DNA of 64,000 bases from contig CALLJL010000001.1 of the NCBI GenBank assembly GCA_938092135.1, forward strand, positions 88,506 to 152,505, read 5' to 3'. Position 1 is the stretch's first letter. Each line of letters opens with the position of its first letter. Positions 48,792 through 60,046 of the stretch are shown here, one piece after another. The notes beneath the pieces were generated by a model, which was given only the letters and a program-made list of their open reading frames with translations, searched no databases and was not told the DNA's origin. The position numbers and the translations under genes are program-made. This DNA comes from an uncultured bacterium (lineage in GTDB: Bacteria; Acidobacteriota; Aminicenantia; Aminicenantales; CALLJL01).

Positions 48792-49280
48792 TTAGCTAAG
48801 AAATTTATCAACTATAAAATCGACCAGACGCTCCACTTCTTTCCAGGAAAATTGAGGGACGTCGGTATCAAAGATCTGGTCAGAGACAATGGCTATAAGG
48901 TTATCTTCTTTAGTGCAGAGAAGTTTCTTCTGTTGACCCTTTCGGAACACCTCAATTTTCGGATAGGAGCTTCGCTTAAAGCCTTCCGTTAAAATTAAAT
49001 CGACGTCTTCAAAGTACTTGATCAACTCATTAAGGGGCAATTCCTTATCAACATCTCTTATTAAAGCAATTTTACTTGGAGAGGAAATTAAAACAGTTGA
49101 TGCTCCTGCTTTTTTATGTCGATAACTATCCTTCCCTTCTTTATCAATCTCGAAGCCATGGGTGTCGTGCTTAATTGTGCCGATTTTATAACCCCTTTTC
49201 TTGAGTTCCGGGACTATTTTTTCAATCAGAGTTGTCTTCCCTGAATCTGAATAGCCTACAATACAGATGATAGGAATCAT
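48792..49280 (-). CDS. mobB: Molybdopterin-guanine dinucleotide biosynthesis protein MobB
   Basis: ICIVGYSDSGKTTLIEKIVPELKKRGYKIGTIKHDTHGFEID. Confidence 0.9.
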   Translation of the reverse strand: MIPIICIVGYSDSGKTTLIEKIVPELKKRGYKIGTIKHDTHGFEIDKEGKDSYRHKKAGASTVLISSPSKIALIRDVDKELPLNELIKYFEDVDLILTEGFKRSSYPKIEVFRKGQQKKLLCTKEDNLIAIVSDQIFDTDVPQFSWKEVERLVDFIVDKFLS

Positions 49281-49993
49281 GGTTGATAATTTCTTTTTTG
49301 GGTCAGAAATTTTTGGATTCTCATTGCCTCTTTTAGGTCTTTCTCGGTATTAATGTTGAAAAAGCTCAATTTTTTAGGATCGAATCTTTCTATTTCTTCT
49401 TCGCTCAGGATTCTAATTTTAACTTTATCGTAAAAATCGAAAATTCTCAAATCATTCCTTTGGATACACTCTTCGATGAAAGGGAGACATCTTTTAGAGT
49501 AAATAGCATGAAGAGGTTCAAAGCCTGATTTTAATCGGGCCACAACCACATCATTTTCCTTTGAGACCTTTTTGAAATAATTAATTAGCGATGGATTAAG
49601 AAAGGGCATATCGCATCCAACGACAAAAGAATGATAATTAGAAGAAAAATTAAGGCCACTATGGAGGCCGCCTAGGGGTCCCTTTCGGTCAAAAATATCA
49701 GGGAAAATATTTATATTTAAACTCGAAAACTTCTGTCGATAATTCTCCTGTTTATCCCGGGAAGTGATAATCAAAATTTCGGTAAAGAATTGGCTTAAAA
49801 TTTTCACAATTCTTTCAATTAATAACTCTCCCCATAGAAAAATATCACCCTTATCTTTCCCAAACCTTTTTCCCTGTCCGCCGGCCAGAATAATTCCTGT
49901 CAAATCAGCCTCCCTCTCGATAGTTGTTTCTTTTTGCTGGCCTTTTTTTGAAAAGAGAATTTGACCTCGGTCTGGCTTTAGCCTGAAGGTCAT
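49277..49993 (-). CDS. mobA: Molybdenum cofactor guanylyltransferase MobA
   Basis: GIILAGGQGKRFGKDKG; FVVGCDMPFLNPSLINYF; overlaps mobB. Confidence 0.9.
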   Translation of the reverse strand: MTFRLKPDRGQILFSKKGQQKETTIEREADLTGIILAGGQGKRFGKDKGDIFLWGELLIERIVKILSQFFTEILIITSRDKQENYRQKFSSLNINIFPDIFDRKGPLGGLHSGLNFSSNYHSFVVGCDMPFLNPSLINYFKKVSKENDVVVARLKSGFEPLHAIYSKRCLPFIEECIQRNDLRIFDFYDKVKIRILSEEEIERFDPKKLSFFNINTEKDLKEAMRIQKFLTQKRNYQP

Positions 49994-50164
49994 TTGAGCT
50001 TACTTTATCCTATTTAGCTTGGTTTAATCAATCCTAGTTAAATCCTTCGAAAAATTAAAACTGGCAAAGGGGCTTATAATTTTCTTTGACAAAGAAAGGG
50101 TCAAACTTTAAAATATAGAAGATTTTAGCTTAAACCCTCTTTCTTAAGACTTTGAGGTATAGCT

Positions 50165-50989
50165 ATTAATCGAAGAAAAAATATAATAATTTTTTCTGAT
50201 CTCGACGGCACCCTTCTTGATCATGAAACCTTTTCTTTTGAACCTGCCGGCGAAGCCCTCCAAATTTTAGCCAAAGCCAACATTCCTCTCATTTTCTGTA
50301 CGAGTAAAACTCGGGCTGAGACCGAATACTGGCGACAAAGGATGAATAACCATCATCCCTTTATCGTTGAAAATGGAGGCGCTATCTATATCCCTTTCGA
50401 TTATTTCCCTTTTTCCCTACCACAAGCGATAAATCGAGGTGATTATAAAGTTATTGAGCTTGGCAAAGGATACGAAAAAATTCGTCAGTTTCTCAATTTC
50501 TATCGTCAAAGATTTGACTTAGATTTTCGAGGCTTTGGCGACATGAGCCTGGAAGAAATTATCACCTTATCCGGACTTTCAGCCGAAATGGCGGCTTTAG
50601 CCCAAGAAAGAGAGTATGATGAACCCTTTATTCTTGGCCAAAAGGAAAAGCTTGCCAAAATAAAAAAAGAAGCCGCTAAAAAAGGCCTTAAAATCCTGGG
50701 GGGAAGCCGTTTTTATCATTTAACAGGAAATAACGATAAGGGTAAAGCTTGTAAAATACTTAAAAAATTTTATGCCCAGCTTTTTGGTAAGGTAACAACA
50801 GTTGCAATTGGTGATAGTCACAATGACGAAGCTATGTTTAAAGTAGCTGAAATAGGCTTTCTTGTTCAGAAACCTGATCGCACTTACGACGAGCGAATTA
50901 AAATAAAAAAAATAACCTATATTCCTGAAATTGGTCCTGTCGGCTGGAATCAGGCAATTTTAAGCCTACTTTCATCAAGGGAAGATTAA
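50165..50989 (+). CDS. HAD-family mannosyl/glucosyl-3-phosphoglycerate phosphatase, possible ATT start
   Basis: In-frame extension beyond first ATG (50342) recovers HAD motif I (IIIFSDLDGTLLDHETF); GDSHNDEAMF motif; stop codon at 50153 limits the start. Confidence 0.8.
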   Translation: MNRRKNIIIFSDLDGTLLDHETFSFEPAGEALQILAKANIPLIFCTSKTRAETEYWRQRMNNHHPFIVENGGAIYIPFDYFPFSLPQAINRGDYKVIELGKGYEKIRQFLNFYRQRFDLDFRGFGDMSLEEIITLSGLSAEMAALAQEREYDEPFILGQKEKLAKIKKEAAKKGLKILGGSRFYHLTGNNDKGKACKILKKFYAQLFGKVTTVAIGDSHNDEAMFKVAEIGFLVQKPDRTYDERIKIKKITYIPEIGPVGWNQAILSLLSSRED

Positions 50990-51031
50990 TTTTATTTGAT
51001 AATTCCTCAATAATTTCTTCGGGAGGTCATC

Positions 51032-52240
51032 ATGGCTGATTTTCATCAGGGTCATTTAACTACCTTTCATCGCCTTAGGCCTTTCGATCGGGAAAGAATG
51101 GAAGCTGAGCTGAAAGAATTTAACCGCCATCGGCCAATAGCTCTTGTTCTACCAGTAACGCCGGCTGAACTGGAAAGCCAGGCCCTTCAAACCATTCTCT
51201 TGCATCTTAAAGAAATTGAATATTTAAATGAAATTGTCATCGCTTTAGGCCGAACCCAAGAGGAAGAGCATTTTATCAGAGCCAAAGAACTGTTTTCTGT
51301 TTTACCTCAGAGGCATGTCGTCATTTGGACTTCAGGGCCGAAGATGGAGGATTTTCTCAGAAGCCTAGAAGAGAAGGACCTTTCAGCTGGAGTTGACGGA
51401 AAAGGACGTTCGGCCTGGATTTCTTATGGCTACATTATTGCTCGGGAGAAGAGCAAAGTAATTGCCCTCCATGACTGCGATATTGTTAATTATACGCCGG
51501 AGCTTCTAGCGAGACTTGTTTATCCTATAGCCTCAACGACCATCGATTATGCCTTTTGTAAGGGATATTATGCTCGGGTTACCGACCGCATGCATGGCCG
51601 CGTCACCCGCCTCTTCGTTACTCCGCTTATTAAAAGTTTGATCCGCCTTTTTGGTTATGTGCCTTTCCTTGTTTATTTAGGCAGTTTCCGCTACATCCTG
51701 GCTGGAGAATTCGCTATGCTCTCTGATTTATCCCGAGTGAACCGCATTCCCAATGATTGGGGCCTTGAAGTGGAAACTTTGGCTGAGGTTTACCGAAATT
51801 ATTCTCTCCGCCGCATCTGTCAGGCCGAAATCTGCGAAACCTACGAACACAAGCATCAGCCCCTCAGCGCTGATAATCCAAAAACCGGACTGATGAAAAT
51901 GGCCATCGACATAGCTAAATCAATCTTTCGAAATCTGGCCATTGAAGGAATCATTTTGAGTGAGAGCGGATTGAGAACCCTATTGATTAATTATCAGCGA
52001 ACAGCTAAGGATGAGGTTAAACGCTATCGCGACGAGGCGGCCTTTAACGGTCTGTTCTTTGATTACCATGAAGAAAGCTCGACGGTTGAAGCCTTTACTC
52101 AAGCCCTTCAGATAGCCGGGGAAGAATTTATGGCCAACCCTCTTTATTCCCCTCTTATTCCTAACTGGAACCGGGTCGAATCTGCCTTTCCTGATTTTCT
52201 TTCTCAATTAAAGAAAATGGTGGAAGAGGATAACAAGTAA
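51032..52240 (+). CDS. Glucosyl-3-phosphoglycerate synthase-like glycosyltransferase (GT81-like)
   Basis: GKGRSAWISYGYIIAREKSKVIALHDCDIVNYTPELLARLVYP; NDWGLEVETLAEVYRNY; adjacent to phosphatase. Confidence 0.8.
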   Translation: MADFHQGHLTTFHRLRPFDRERMEAELKEFNRHRPIALVLPVTPAELESQALQTILLHLKEIEYLNEIVIALGRTQEEEHFIRAKELFSVLPQRHVVIWTSGPKMEDFLRSLEEKDLSAGVDGKGRSAWISYGYIIAREKSKVIALHDCDIVNYTPELLARLVYPIASTTIDYAFCKGYYARVTDRMHGRVTRLFVTPLIKSLIRLFGYVPFLVYLGSFRYILAGEFAMLSDLSRVNRIPNDWGLEVETLAEVYRNYSLRRICQAEICETYEHKHQPLSADNPKTGLMKMAIDIAKSIFRNLAIEGIILSESGLRTLLINYQRTAKDEVKRYRDEAAFNGLFFDYHEESSTVEAFTQALQIAGEEFMANPLYSPLIPNWNRVESAFPDFLSQLKKMVEEDNK

Positions 52241-52389
52241 AATAGAAAAAGGAAGCTTGCCCCTAGGATGGTTAAAAGGATTTTTCCCTAAAGCTCATTT
52301 TTTTCTTTGGCGAATTGATTCCAGCCCTTAATTTTCTCAGCGTTGACTTTTTTGATGGTCTATAGAATATTCTGAGCACAGGAGGAAAG

Positions 52390-53919
52390 ATGAAAGTTTT
52401 ATTGGCTGGTTATAACCTTGATTCTAAAGTTATTGAAGAATTAGCCCAAAATAGTCCTCCCAGGCTCGATATAACTCCGGAAACTCTTTCCGCGGCCTAC
52501 GCTCGCATCAGCCGTGATCCCCGACCTGTAGACGAATTAAGGGCTGATGCCAGGAAAGAAGTGGCTCGAGCCCGGCGTTCCAATGAAACAATTATTTTTA
52601 AAATGGGCCATCATTCGGTGGCTGAACATGCTGTTTTTAATTTCGATATCATTGGTCTCAGCCGGCTGGCCATTGAAGAGGTCGAGCATTTTCGCCTCGC
52701 TTCATATACGGAGAAATCGCAACGTTATGTTAAATTGGCTGGAGAAGTGGTTGTCCCAGAAGAAATCCAGGAAGCTGGTCAAAAGGAGGAATTTATTAAT
52801 TTAACTCGACGTCAACATGAACTTTATCAGTCCTTGTATGAACGGTTAAGAGGTTATTTTTTTGAACAATACAAGGATTATGCCTCTGATCCTAAAAATC
52901 AGGTTATCCTTGATAACTGGGCCAAGGAGGATGCTCGCTACGTTTTAAGCTTATCCACTCAGAGCCAATTAGGAATGACTGTTAACGCCCGGACTCTTGA
53001 ACTTATGATTCGCCGCTTAGCCAGCTCTAAACTGGCAGAATTAAGAAGTCTCGCAAAAAAACTCTATGAGCTTGCCAGCCAAATCGCCCCCTCTTTACTT
53101 CTTTTTACCGAAGCCAGTCCCTATGAAAGTTTGACTTATGATGATTTAAGAGAGGCCATTAATGCCCTCAGGGAAGAAAAAAAGAAAATTAAAATAAAAG
53201 GGAATAATAAGAAAGATGAATTGGTCAGACTTATCAATTTGACTCCCGGCGGGGATGATTATCTTCTCGCCTGTCTTTTGCATCGGGTTTACCCATTTTC
53301 CTTTGAAACTTGTCAGCAATTCCTGAAGGAATGGCCATCGAAGGAAAAAAAGCGGTTTTTTCTGGCTAGTCTACGACGGCTCGAATTTTATGATCGCCTT
53401 TTAAGGGAATTTGAACATGTCGATCTTACCTTTGAATTAACTGTTTCGGCTTCCTGCTTTGCCCAGCTTAAAAGACACAGAATGGCTACCTTAACCTGTC
53501 AGGCCTATGACCCCTCCCTTGGAATTACCATTCCCCCTTCAATAAAAGCTATTGGGGCAAGGCGAGAATTTCTGCGGATGATAAATGAAGTTGAAAACCT
53601 TTATAATCAACTCAAACCTTCCATCGGCGAAGCTGCAAATTATGTTCTCACGAATGCCCATCGGCGCCGGGTTCTATTTAAAGCCAATGTTCGTGAACTC
53701 TATCATATATCGAGGCTGAGGGAAGACCTTTCCGCTCAATGGGATATTCGCCAGGTTGTTGGTCGAATGATCAGGCTGGCCCGCCGGGCCATGCCCATGG
53801 CCTTTCTTCTTGCTGGCGGCAAGGATGCTTTTCCCCGCCTTTACTTTAGAGTTTTTGGTCAGGAACCCGAGGCGAAGCCACCGGCATTACTTCGGCCTGT
53901 TCCAAAATCATCTGAATAA
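52390..53919 (+). CDS. FAD-dependent thymidylate synthase-like (ThyX), tandem domain
   Basis: N-domain HFRLASYTEKSQRY and C-domain RHRMATLTCQAYDP, each aligning with the ThyX RHRxxSxNExSxRY motif. Confidence 0.8.
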   Translation: MKVLLAGYNLDSKVIEELAQNSPPRLDITPETLSAAYARISRDPRPVDELRADARKEVARARRSNETIIFKMGHHSVAEHAVFNFDIIGLSRLAIEEVEHFRLASYTEKSQRYVKLAGEVVVPEEIQEAGQKEEFINLTRRQHELYQSLYERLRGYFFEQYKDYASDPKNQVILDNWAKEDARYVLSLSTQSQLGMTVNARTLELMIRRLASSKLAELRSLAKKLYELASQIAPSLLLFTEASPYESLTYDDLREAINALREEKKKIKIKGNNKKDELVRLINLTPGGDDYLLACLLHRVYPFSFETCQQFLKEWPSKEKKRFFLASLRRLEFYDRLLREFEHVDLTFELTVSASCFAQLKRHRMATLTCQAYDPSLGITIPPSIKAIGARREFLRMINEVENLYNQLKPSIGEAANYVLTNAHRRRVLFKANVRELYHISRLREDLSAQWDIRQVVGRMIRLARRAMPMAFLLAGGKDAFPRLYFRVFGQEPEAKPPALLRPVPKSSE

Positions 53920-54017
53920 AAAAACTGCCCCTAACGAAAATATTGAAGATAATAGGGATGGCCATAGAATGGGAAGAGGGAATATTATTCGAAAGATTAA
54001 CTCAAGATTGATTTAGC

Positions 54018-55280
54018 TTAGTCTGTTCTTTTCAAGCGAAAGAATTTCTTTTTTCCAAGGCGAAGAATGTGTTCCTTCGATTGGCTGAAATCAATTCTAA
54101 AATTTATATCTTCAATTCTTTGGCCATTGAGATCAACACCGCCTTGTCTAATGAGCCTCTTGGCTTCACTGCGCGATGGAGCCAACCTATAATTAACGAG
54201 TAAATCAACAATATTAAGGCTTAATTCCTCTTTTTCGGCCGACAAAAAAGAAATGGCAATTTCGTTCATTTCTTCAGGCATCCCCTTCTGCCGGAAAACC
54301 CGGTCAAATTCCCGAGCCGCTTTATCAGCTTCTTCTTTTCCCCAGAAATCGGCGACAATCAACCAGGCTAATCTAGCTTTTAGATCACGGGGGTTTATTC
54401 TGCCTGCCTCAGCTTCCTTACGCCAGGCTTCGATTTGGTCAAGTTTGATATCGGTTAAAAGCTCATAATATCGAAACATGAGAGGATCGGAAATCGACAT
54501 TATTTTGCCATAGATTTCCTTAGGTGGCTCTGTAATTCCCACGTAATTACCTAAGGACTTGCTCATTTTTTCCACTCCATCGAGACCTTCGAGAAGAGGC
54601 ATGGTAATAACTATTTGTGGCTCCTGACCAAATTCGCGCTGGATATCACGGCCAACAAGAAGGTTAAATTTTTGGTCGGTTCCGCCTAGCTCAACATCAG
54701 CCCTGAGGGCCACCGAATCGTAGGCCTGCATTAGAGGATAAAGAATCTCATGGACCCCTATTGGTAGCCCCCCTTTGAGACGAAGAGCAAAGTCATCACG
54801 TTCAAGAAGACGAGCCACAGTGTATTTGGCTGTAAGGGTAATGATTTCAAAGCTGGTTAATGAACCTAACCAACGGGAATTGAAATCAACGATAGTCTTT
54901 TCAGGATCAAGAATCTTAAAAATCTGCTGGCGATAGGTTTCAGCGTTGCGATTGATTTCTTCCCTGGTCATAGGCTTGCGGGTGACTGAACGGCCAGAAG
55001 GGTCGCCAATTAATCCAGTGAAATCACCGATAAGAAAGATGACTTCATGCCCCAAATCTTGAAAATGTTTCATCTTTCTCAGGAGAACAGTATGTCCAAG
55101 ATGAATATCTGGAGCCGTGGGGTCAAAACCAGCTTTTATCCGAAGTGGTCTTCTTTCTCTTAATGACCTTTCTAATCGTGCCAGAAGTTCTTCTTCATTA
55201 ATAATTTCCACCGTTCCCTTTTTAAGATAATCAAATTGTTCTCTTGCCATGAGCTTGAGGTCGTTCGTCTCCATTTTCAA
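54018..55280 (-). CDS. tyrS: Tyrosyl-tRNA synthetase
   Basis: [31 protein letters not shown]-terminal S4 domain. Confidence 0.95.
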   Translation of the reverse strand: MKMETNDLKLMAREQFDYLKKGTVEIINEEELLARLERSLRERRPLRIKAGFDPTAPDIHLGHTVLLRKMKHFQDLGHEVIFLIGDFTGLIGDPSGRSVTRKPMTREEINRNAETYRQQIFKILDPEKTIVDFNSRWLGSLTSFEIITLTAKYTVARLLERDDFALRLKGGLPIGVHEILYPLMQAYDSVALRADVELGGTDQKFNLLVGRDIQREFGQEPQIVITMPLLEGLDGVEKMSKSLGNYVGITEPPKEIYGKIMSISDPLMFRYYELLTDIKLDQIEAWRKEAEAGRINPRDLKARLAWLIVADFWGKEEADKAAREFDRVFRQKGMPEEMNEIAISFLSAEKEELSLNIVDLLVNYRLAPSRSEAKRLIRQGGVDLNGQRIEDINFRIDFSQSKEHILRLGKKKFFRLKRTD

Positions 55281-55319
55281 TCTCCCAATCCAGTTATAGA
55301 AAAATTATTAGGTTGATTT

Positions 55320-55964
55320 TTAGTCAATAATATATACTCTGCGGCCTCTAACTTCGAGTTTACCTTCAAAGAAAAGGCGAACTGCTTCCGGATAAATTCG
55401 ATGTTCCTCTTTAAGTATTCTTTCAGCGAGGGAATCCTCCGTATCATCTTGGAAAACTGGTACAACCGCCTGGAGGATAATTGGTCCCATATCCACTTCC
55501 TCAGAAACAAAATGAACTGTGGCTCCAGAATATTTGACACCCCATTCAAGGGCCTGCCGCTGGGCATTCAGGCCTGGAAAAGAGGGGAGGAGAGCAGGAT
55601 GAATATTCATGATCCGATAACGATAGGCTTGGCACAAAACTGGAGTCAATATCCTCATGTAGCCGGCAAGACAAACTAGGTCAACTTCCCTTTTGAGCAG
55701 TTCTTTGAGAATTTCTCGGTCATATTCCTCCTTTGTCGGATAAAGTTTAGGGTTGAGAACGAAGGTTTCCAATCCACGTTCACGGGCTATGGCAAGTCCA
55801 GGTGCCTCCGGCCGGTTGCTGAAAACAAGCACAATCTCGGCGTTGATTTTGCCAGCCAAGATGGCATCATGGATAGCCCGAAAATTAGAGCCTCGACCAG
55901 AAAGAAAAACAGCTATCCGGCCTCTTTTTTTTGGACTCCTAAAAATTTCCTGGGACATGAACAT
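55320..55964 (-). CDS. purN: Phosphoribosylglycinamide formyltransferase
   Basis: IAVFLSGRGSNFRAIHDA; NIHPALLPSFPG; GATVHFVSEEVDMGPII. Confidence 0.95.
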   Translation of the reverse strand: MFMSQEIFRSPKKRGRIAVFLSGRGSNFRAIHDAILAGKINAEIVLVFSNRPEAPGLAIARERGLETFVLNPKLYPTKEEYDREILKELLKREVDLVCLAGYMRILTPVLCQAYRYRIMNIHPALLPSFPGLNAQRQALEWGVKYSGATVHFVSEEVDMGPIILQAVVPVFQDDTEDSLAERILKEEHRIYPEAVRLFFEGKLEVRGRRVYIID

Positions 55965-55974
55965 TTCCCCTTGA

Positions 55975-56871
55975 TTAAAATGTAACTTTCACGCCTATTT
56001 TAATGGAAAATCCACTGAAATCAATAACTGATTTCTGGCGTTCTCGAATGAGCTCTGGAGAAGGCTCTGTAGTAACAATTATTAAACGGGCCTGCCAGAA
56101 ATCAAAGGAGGGGAGATATTCTTCATAAAATTCCAGGGGCCCCTTTTGGCCTGATTTATTGACACCTTTAAAGTTCTCGACCCTGGCCAGTCGATAGGCG
56201 GCCTCAAGGTAAAAAGCAGTTGCCCTTTCAGGTCGAAAGCTTAAGCCGGTACCTAACAAGAAGAAAGGAGAAGTGGCCGTGGCATTTTGATAAACTGGAT
56301 AAACAAATCTTAAATCTGTTTCTTTTCGATTAGCTTCTCTGTCGATGTAGCGAGCCAAAAGCAATCCCGCTCCGCCTTTTATAAAAAAACTAAAATTGTT
56401 AGTTAGAGGAAGAAAATGAATTAGATTCAAGCCGACAGGAATTGCTGTTGCTTTGACTGGATGAGCATAAAAATAAGTGCTATTTTCTTTTATTATCTTA
56501 AGGAAATTTTTTTTCTCAGTTAATTCAAAATAGAGGAAGCCAGAGGAAAAACCTAGGGAAAGTTTTGAACTCAGAGCCATTTGCAACCCGATTTCCAATT
56601 CATATCCATATCGAAGACTAGGGGAGGAGGACTCTTTAACCTGCCAGCCTTGACTTAAGGCTTCTTTGGACATTTTTTCTACCCAAGAGGTCAAACTACG
56701 ATTGATAAGAAAAAAGGAAGAACGATTTAATCCAGCTGACCAAATAAGGGAAATGTCTAATCCGCAAAGAAAGGAAGGAAAAAGAAAAAGGCTAAAGACA
56801 AGGGCAAGAAAGCAGGAATTTCGACTTAGCCGGAAATTTGATTTTAATTTTGATTTCAATCTTAGCCTCAA
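55975..56871 (-). CDS. Outer membrane beta-barrel hypothetical protein
   Basis: Signal-peptide-like N-terminus; alternating strands; ends SIKIGVKVTF. Confidence 0.55.
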   Translation of the reverse strand: MRLRLKSKLKSNFRLSRNSCFLALVFSLFLFPSFLCGLDISLIWSAGLNRSSFFLINRSLTSWVEKMSKEALSQGWQVKESSSPSLRYGYELEIGLQMALSSKLSLGFSSGFLYFELTEKKNFLKIIKENSTYFYAHPVKATAIPVGLNLIHFLPLTNNFSFFIKGGAGLLLARYIDREANRKETDLRFVYPVYQNATATSPFFLLGTGLSFRPERATAFYLEAAYRLARVENFKGVNKSGQKGPLEFYEEYLPSFDFWQARLIIVTTEPSPELIRERQKSVIDFSGFSIKIGVKVTF

Positions 56872-59085
56872 CTAAAAAGGCGAGAGAATTTTTTCCAGGG
56901 AATTTTTCCAGATATCGAAAGCCTCCTCCACCTTTAAATCGATGAGAAGATTTCCCGATTGGTAAAAAAGCATTCTCTTTCCTTGAACCTGGCCGATTAT
57001 TTTAATTGGAACTTCTTTCTGGGCAGCAAGTTGAGCGAAAGCCAAGAAATTTTCCTTTTTTAAGCTGAAAACTATCCTTGATTGGGTTTCACCAAAAAGA
57101 AGGGCATCGGGACGAATCCGGTCTTCGAGATTTACCAAGAAGCCAAATCTTTTATCACTTAAAAAGGAGCATTCAGCTAAGGCAACAGCCAATCCTCCCT
57201 CTGAAATGTCGTGGGCTGATTCGACTAGATTTCTTCTTATAGCTTCGATAGAAAAGAGATGTAATTTTCTTTCAGCTTCTAAATCAATTTCAGGTGGCCA
57301 TCCCTTCTCTAATCCGAACATTATCTGTAGATATAGGCTTCCTCCTAATTCTTCTTTGTTCGCGCCAGCTAAGATAATTAAATCACCCTCATTTTTAAAC
57401 CCAGGTGAACAGGGTTGACTTAGACCTTCAATCAGGCCGACAGCGCCTATGACAGGTGTGGGAATAATTGGTTTTCCTTCAGTTTCATTGTAAAAACTCA
57501 CATTGCCGCCAGTGACAGGAACATCAAAATATCGGCAGGCTTCAGCCATTCCTGTGACTACTTCTGAAAATTGCCACATGATTTCTGGTTTTTCTGGATT
57601 ACCAAAGTTGAGGCAATTAGTTATACCTAAAGGCTTAGCCCCGACACAGGCTAAGTTGCGGCAAGCTTCAGCCACTGCAATTTTTCCGCCAGTTCTCGGG
57701 TCAAGATAACAATACAAACCATTACCATCGAGCGTCATTGCCAAAAACTTTTTGCTGCCTTTGATCCGCAGAACAGCGGCATCTGCTCCAGGTAAAAGAA
57801 CTGTGTTGGTTTGGACCATATGGTCATATTGCCGAAAAATCCACTCTTTGTTAGCTATATTTGGATGAGAGATTAGGCTTAAGAGAACTTCATTGAAATT
57901 CTGAGCTTGATCAAGGGAATTATAATCAAGGTGATGTAAGAAATCGTAATTTTCAGGCTTTCGGCTGGGACGATCATAAACGGGGCATAAATTAACAACT
58001 GCTTCAACCGGTACGTCAACCACTTTTTTCCCTTGAAAGAAAACTTCGAGTTTTTGACTGTCGGTTATTTCGCCGATAACAACCGCATCAAGATCCCATT
58101 TGGCAAAAATTTTTTGGATTTCAGGAACATTTTCTGGCCGAGCGATTAGGAGCATTCTTTCCTGAGATTCGGAAAGCATAATTTCATAGGGAGTCATGCC
58201 TTCTTCTCGCTGGGGAACGAGATCAAGATTAATTCGGATGCCTGTCCCTGACTTAGCGGCAATTTCAGTGGTTGAGCAGGTTAATCCAGCCGCTCCCATA
58301 TCCTGAATGCCCACAATCAATCCCTTATCCATAACTTCGAGACAAGCCTCAAGGAGAAGTTTTTCCATAAAGGGGTCGCCTACCTGAACATTGGGTCGCT
58401 TCTTTTCTACTTGACTGTCAAATTCAGCCGAAGCCATGGTTGCTCCGTGAATTCCATCTCGCCCAGTTTTAGCCCCAACATAAATAACCGCATTCCCTGG
58501 AGAGCCAGCCCGGGCATAGAAAATTTTTCCCTTATTAACAAGGCCCAGGCAAAAGACGTTAACTAAGGGGTTATGGCTGTAGCTGGGATGGAAAAAAGTT
58601 TCACCGCCCACTGTAGGAACGCCTACAGAATTACCGTAAGAGGAAATTCCAGAGACTACGCCTTCCATAATTGCCCTATTTTTTGAAACTGTAAGAGGTC
58701 CAAAGCGAAGAGAATCAAGCAAGGCTATGGGTCTGGCCCCCATGGTAAAAATATCCCGAAGAATCCCCCCAACACCAGTGGCTGCTCCTTGAAATGGTTC
58801 AATAAAGGAAGGATGATTGTGAGATTCAATTTTAAAGACAATGGCCATTTCATCCCCAATATCGACGACACCCGCATTTTCTCCCGGCCCCTGAATTATC
58901 TGTGGACCTGATGTGGGTAATTTTTGAAGATGAATTTTGGAGCTTTTATAACTGCAATGCTCTGACCACATCAGAGAAAAAATACCGAGCTCTGTAAGAT
59001 TAGGCTCACGGCCAATTAAGCTTATGATTCTCTCATATTCGTATTTGGTTAAATTATGCTCTCGCAATAAATCTTCTAAAATCAT
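56872..59085 (-). CDS. purL: Phosphoribosylformylglycinamidine synthase subunit PurL
   Basis: 737 aa; [42 protein letters not shown]. Confidence 0.95.
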   Translation of the reverse strand: MILEDLLREHNLTKYEYERIISLIGREPNLTELGIFSLMWSEHCSYKSSKIHLQKLPTSGPQIIQGPGENAGVVDIGDEMAIVFKIESHNHPSFIEPFQGAATGVGGILRDIFTMGARPIALLDSLRFGPLTVSKNRAIMEGVVSGISSYGNSVGVPTVGGETFFHPSYSHNPLVNVFCLGLVNKGKIFYARAGSPGNAVIYVGAKTGRDGIHGATMASAEFDSQVEKKRPNVQVGDPFMEKLLLEACLEVMDKGLIVGIQDMGAAGLTCSTTEIAAKSGTGIRINLDLVPQREEGMTPYEIMLSESQERMLLIARPENVPEIQKIFAKWDLDAVVIGEITDSQKLEVFFQGKKVVDVPVEAVVNLCPVYDRPSRKPENYDFLHHLDYNSLDQAQNFNEVLLSLISHPNIANKEWIFRQYDHMVQTNTVLLPGADAAVLRIKGSKKFLAMTLDGNGLYCYLDPRTGGKIAVAEACRNLACVGAKPLGITNCLNFGNPEKPEIMWQFSEVVTGMAEACRYFDVPVTGGNVSFYNETEGKPIIPTPVIGAVGLIEGLSQPCSPGFKNEGDLIILAGANKEELGGSLYLQIMFGLEKGWPPEIDLEAERKLHLFSIEAIRRNLVESAHDISEGGLAVALAECSFLSDKRFGFLVNLEDRIRPDALLFGETQSRIVFSLKKENFLAFAQLAAQKEVPIKIIGQVQGKRMLFYQSGNLLIDLKVEEAFDIWKNSLEKILSPF

Positions 59086-59100
59086 TTGTCAGTCTCAAAC

Positions 59101-59799
59101 TCAAATTATGCTTTTTTGAAAATTAATAATTGATTTAAAAATAATCAGGCCATCACAGCTGCCGAGCAAAGCCTCAGCGGCCCTTTCAGGATGAGGCATC
59201 ATTCCAAGCACATTACCGGAGGTGTTCGAAATGCCGGCAATATTTTCAATGGAACCATTTACATTAGCCTCTTCATTTATTTCTCCAGTTTCTGTACAGT
59301 AACGAAAAATAATTTGATCATTTTTTTTAAGTTTATCTAAGATTTCAGGTGGAGCGTAATAATTGCCATCAAAGTGGGCAATGGGAATTCTCAAAACCTG
59401 CCCAGGTCTGGCCTCTCGAGTAAAGGGAATTTTATTATTTTCGACTCTAATTGAGATAGTTTGACAGAGGAATTTGAGTTTTTTATTACGAAGCATGGCG
59501 CCTTCAAGAAGCCCGGCCTCCAAAAGAATTTGAAAGCCATTACAGATGCCTAAAACCAGGCCCCCCTTCTGAGCAAACTCGATTATCTCTTCCATGAGAG
59601 GAGAGAAACGGGCAATGGCCCCCGAACGAAGATAATCACCATAGGAAAAACCGCCCGGAAGAATCACACAATCGACTCCTTTAAGGTCATGGTCTTTGTG
59701 CCAGAGAAAAAAAGTTGGCTGGTTCAAAATTTCCTTCAAGACATAATAGGTATCATAATCACAATTGGAGCCAGGGAAGACAACAACACCAAACTTCAT
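59101..59799 (-). CDS. purQ: Phosphoribosylformylglycinamidine synthase subunit PurQ
   Basis: [52 protein letters not shown]. Confidence 0.95.
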   Translation of the reverse strand: MKFGVVVFPGSNCDYDTYYVLKEILNQPTFFLWHKDHDLKGVDCVILPGGFSYGDYLRSGAIARFSPLMEEIIEFAQKGGLVLGICNGFQILLEAGLLEGAMLRNKKLKFLCQTISIRVENNKIPFTREARPGQVLRIPIAHFDGNYYAPPEILDKLKKNDQIIFRYCTETGEINEEANVNGSIENIAGISNTSGNVLGMMPHPERAAEALLGSCDGLIIFKSIINFQKSII

Positions 59800-59803
59800 G
59801 GTA

Positions 59804-60046
59804 TTAATCAAGGAAGTCCCAGGAAAAAGTTTCAATTATGGGATTGGCTAAAACTTTATCAGCAATTTCGGGAATAAGCCTTAAGGCTGTTTCTTGATCA
59901 ATTCCTTCAAGCTCAATTTCAAAAACTTTGCCTTGACGAACATCCTTTATTTGATGATAACCAAGGACATGGAGGGCGTGGCGGACTGTCTGACCTTGAG
60001 GGTCAAGAACCCCATTCTTCAGCCTAACAAGGACTCTAACTTTCAT
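59804..60046 (-). CDS. purS: Phosphoribosylformylglycinamidine synthase subunit PurS
   Basis: 80 aa; [26 protein letters not shown]; immediately upstream of purQ. Confidence 0.95.
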   Translation of the reverse strand: MKVRVLVRLKNGVLDPQGQTVRHALHVLGYHQIKDVRQGKVFEIELEGIDQETALRLIPEIADKVLANPIIETFSWDFLD

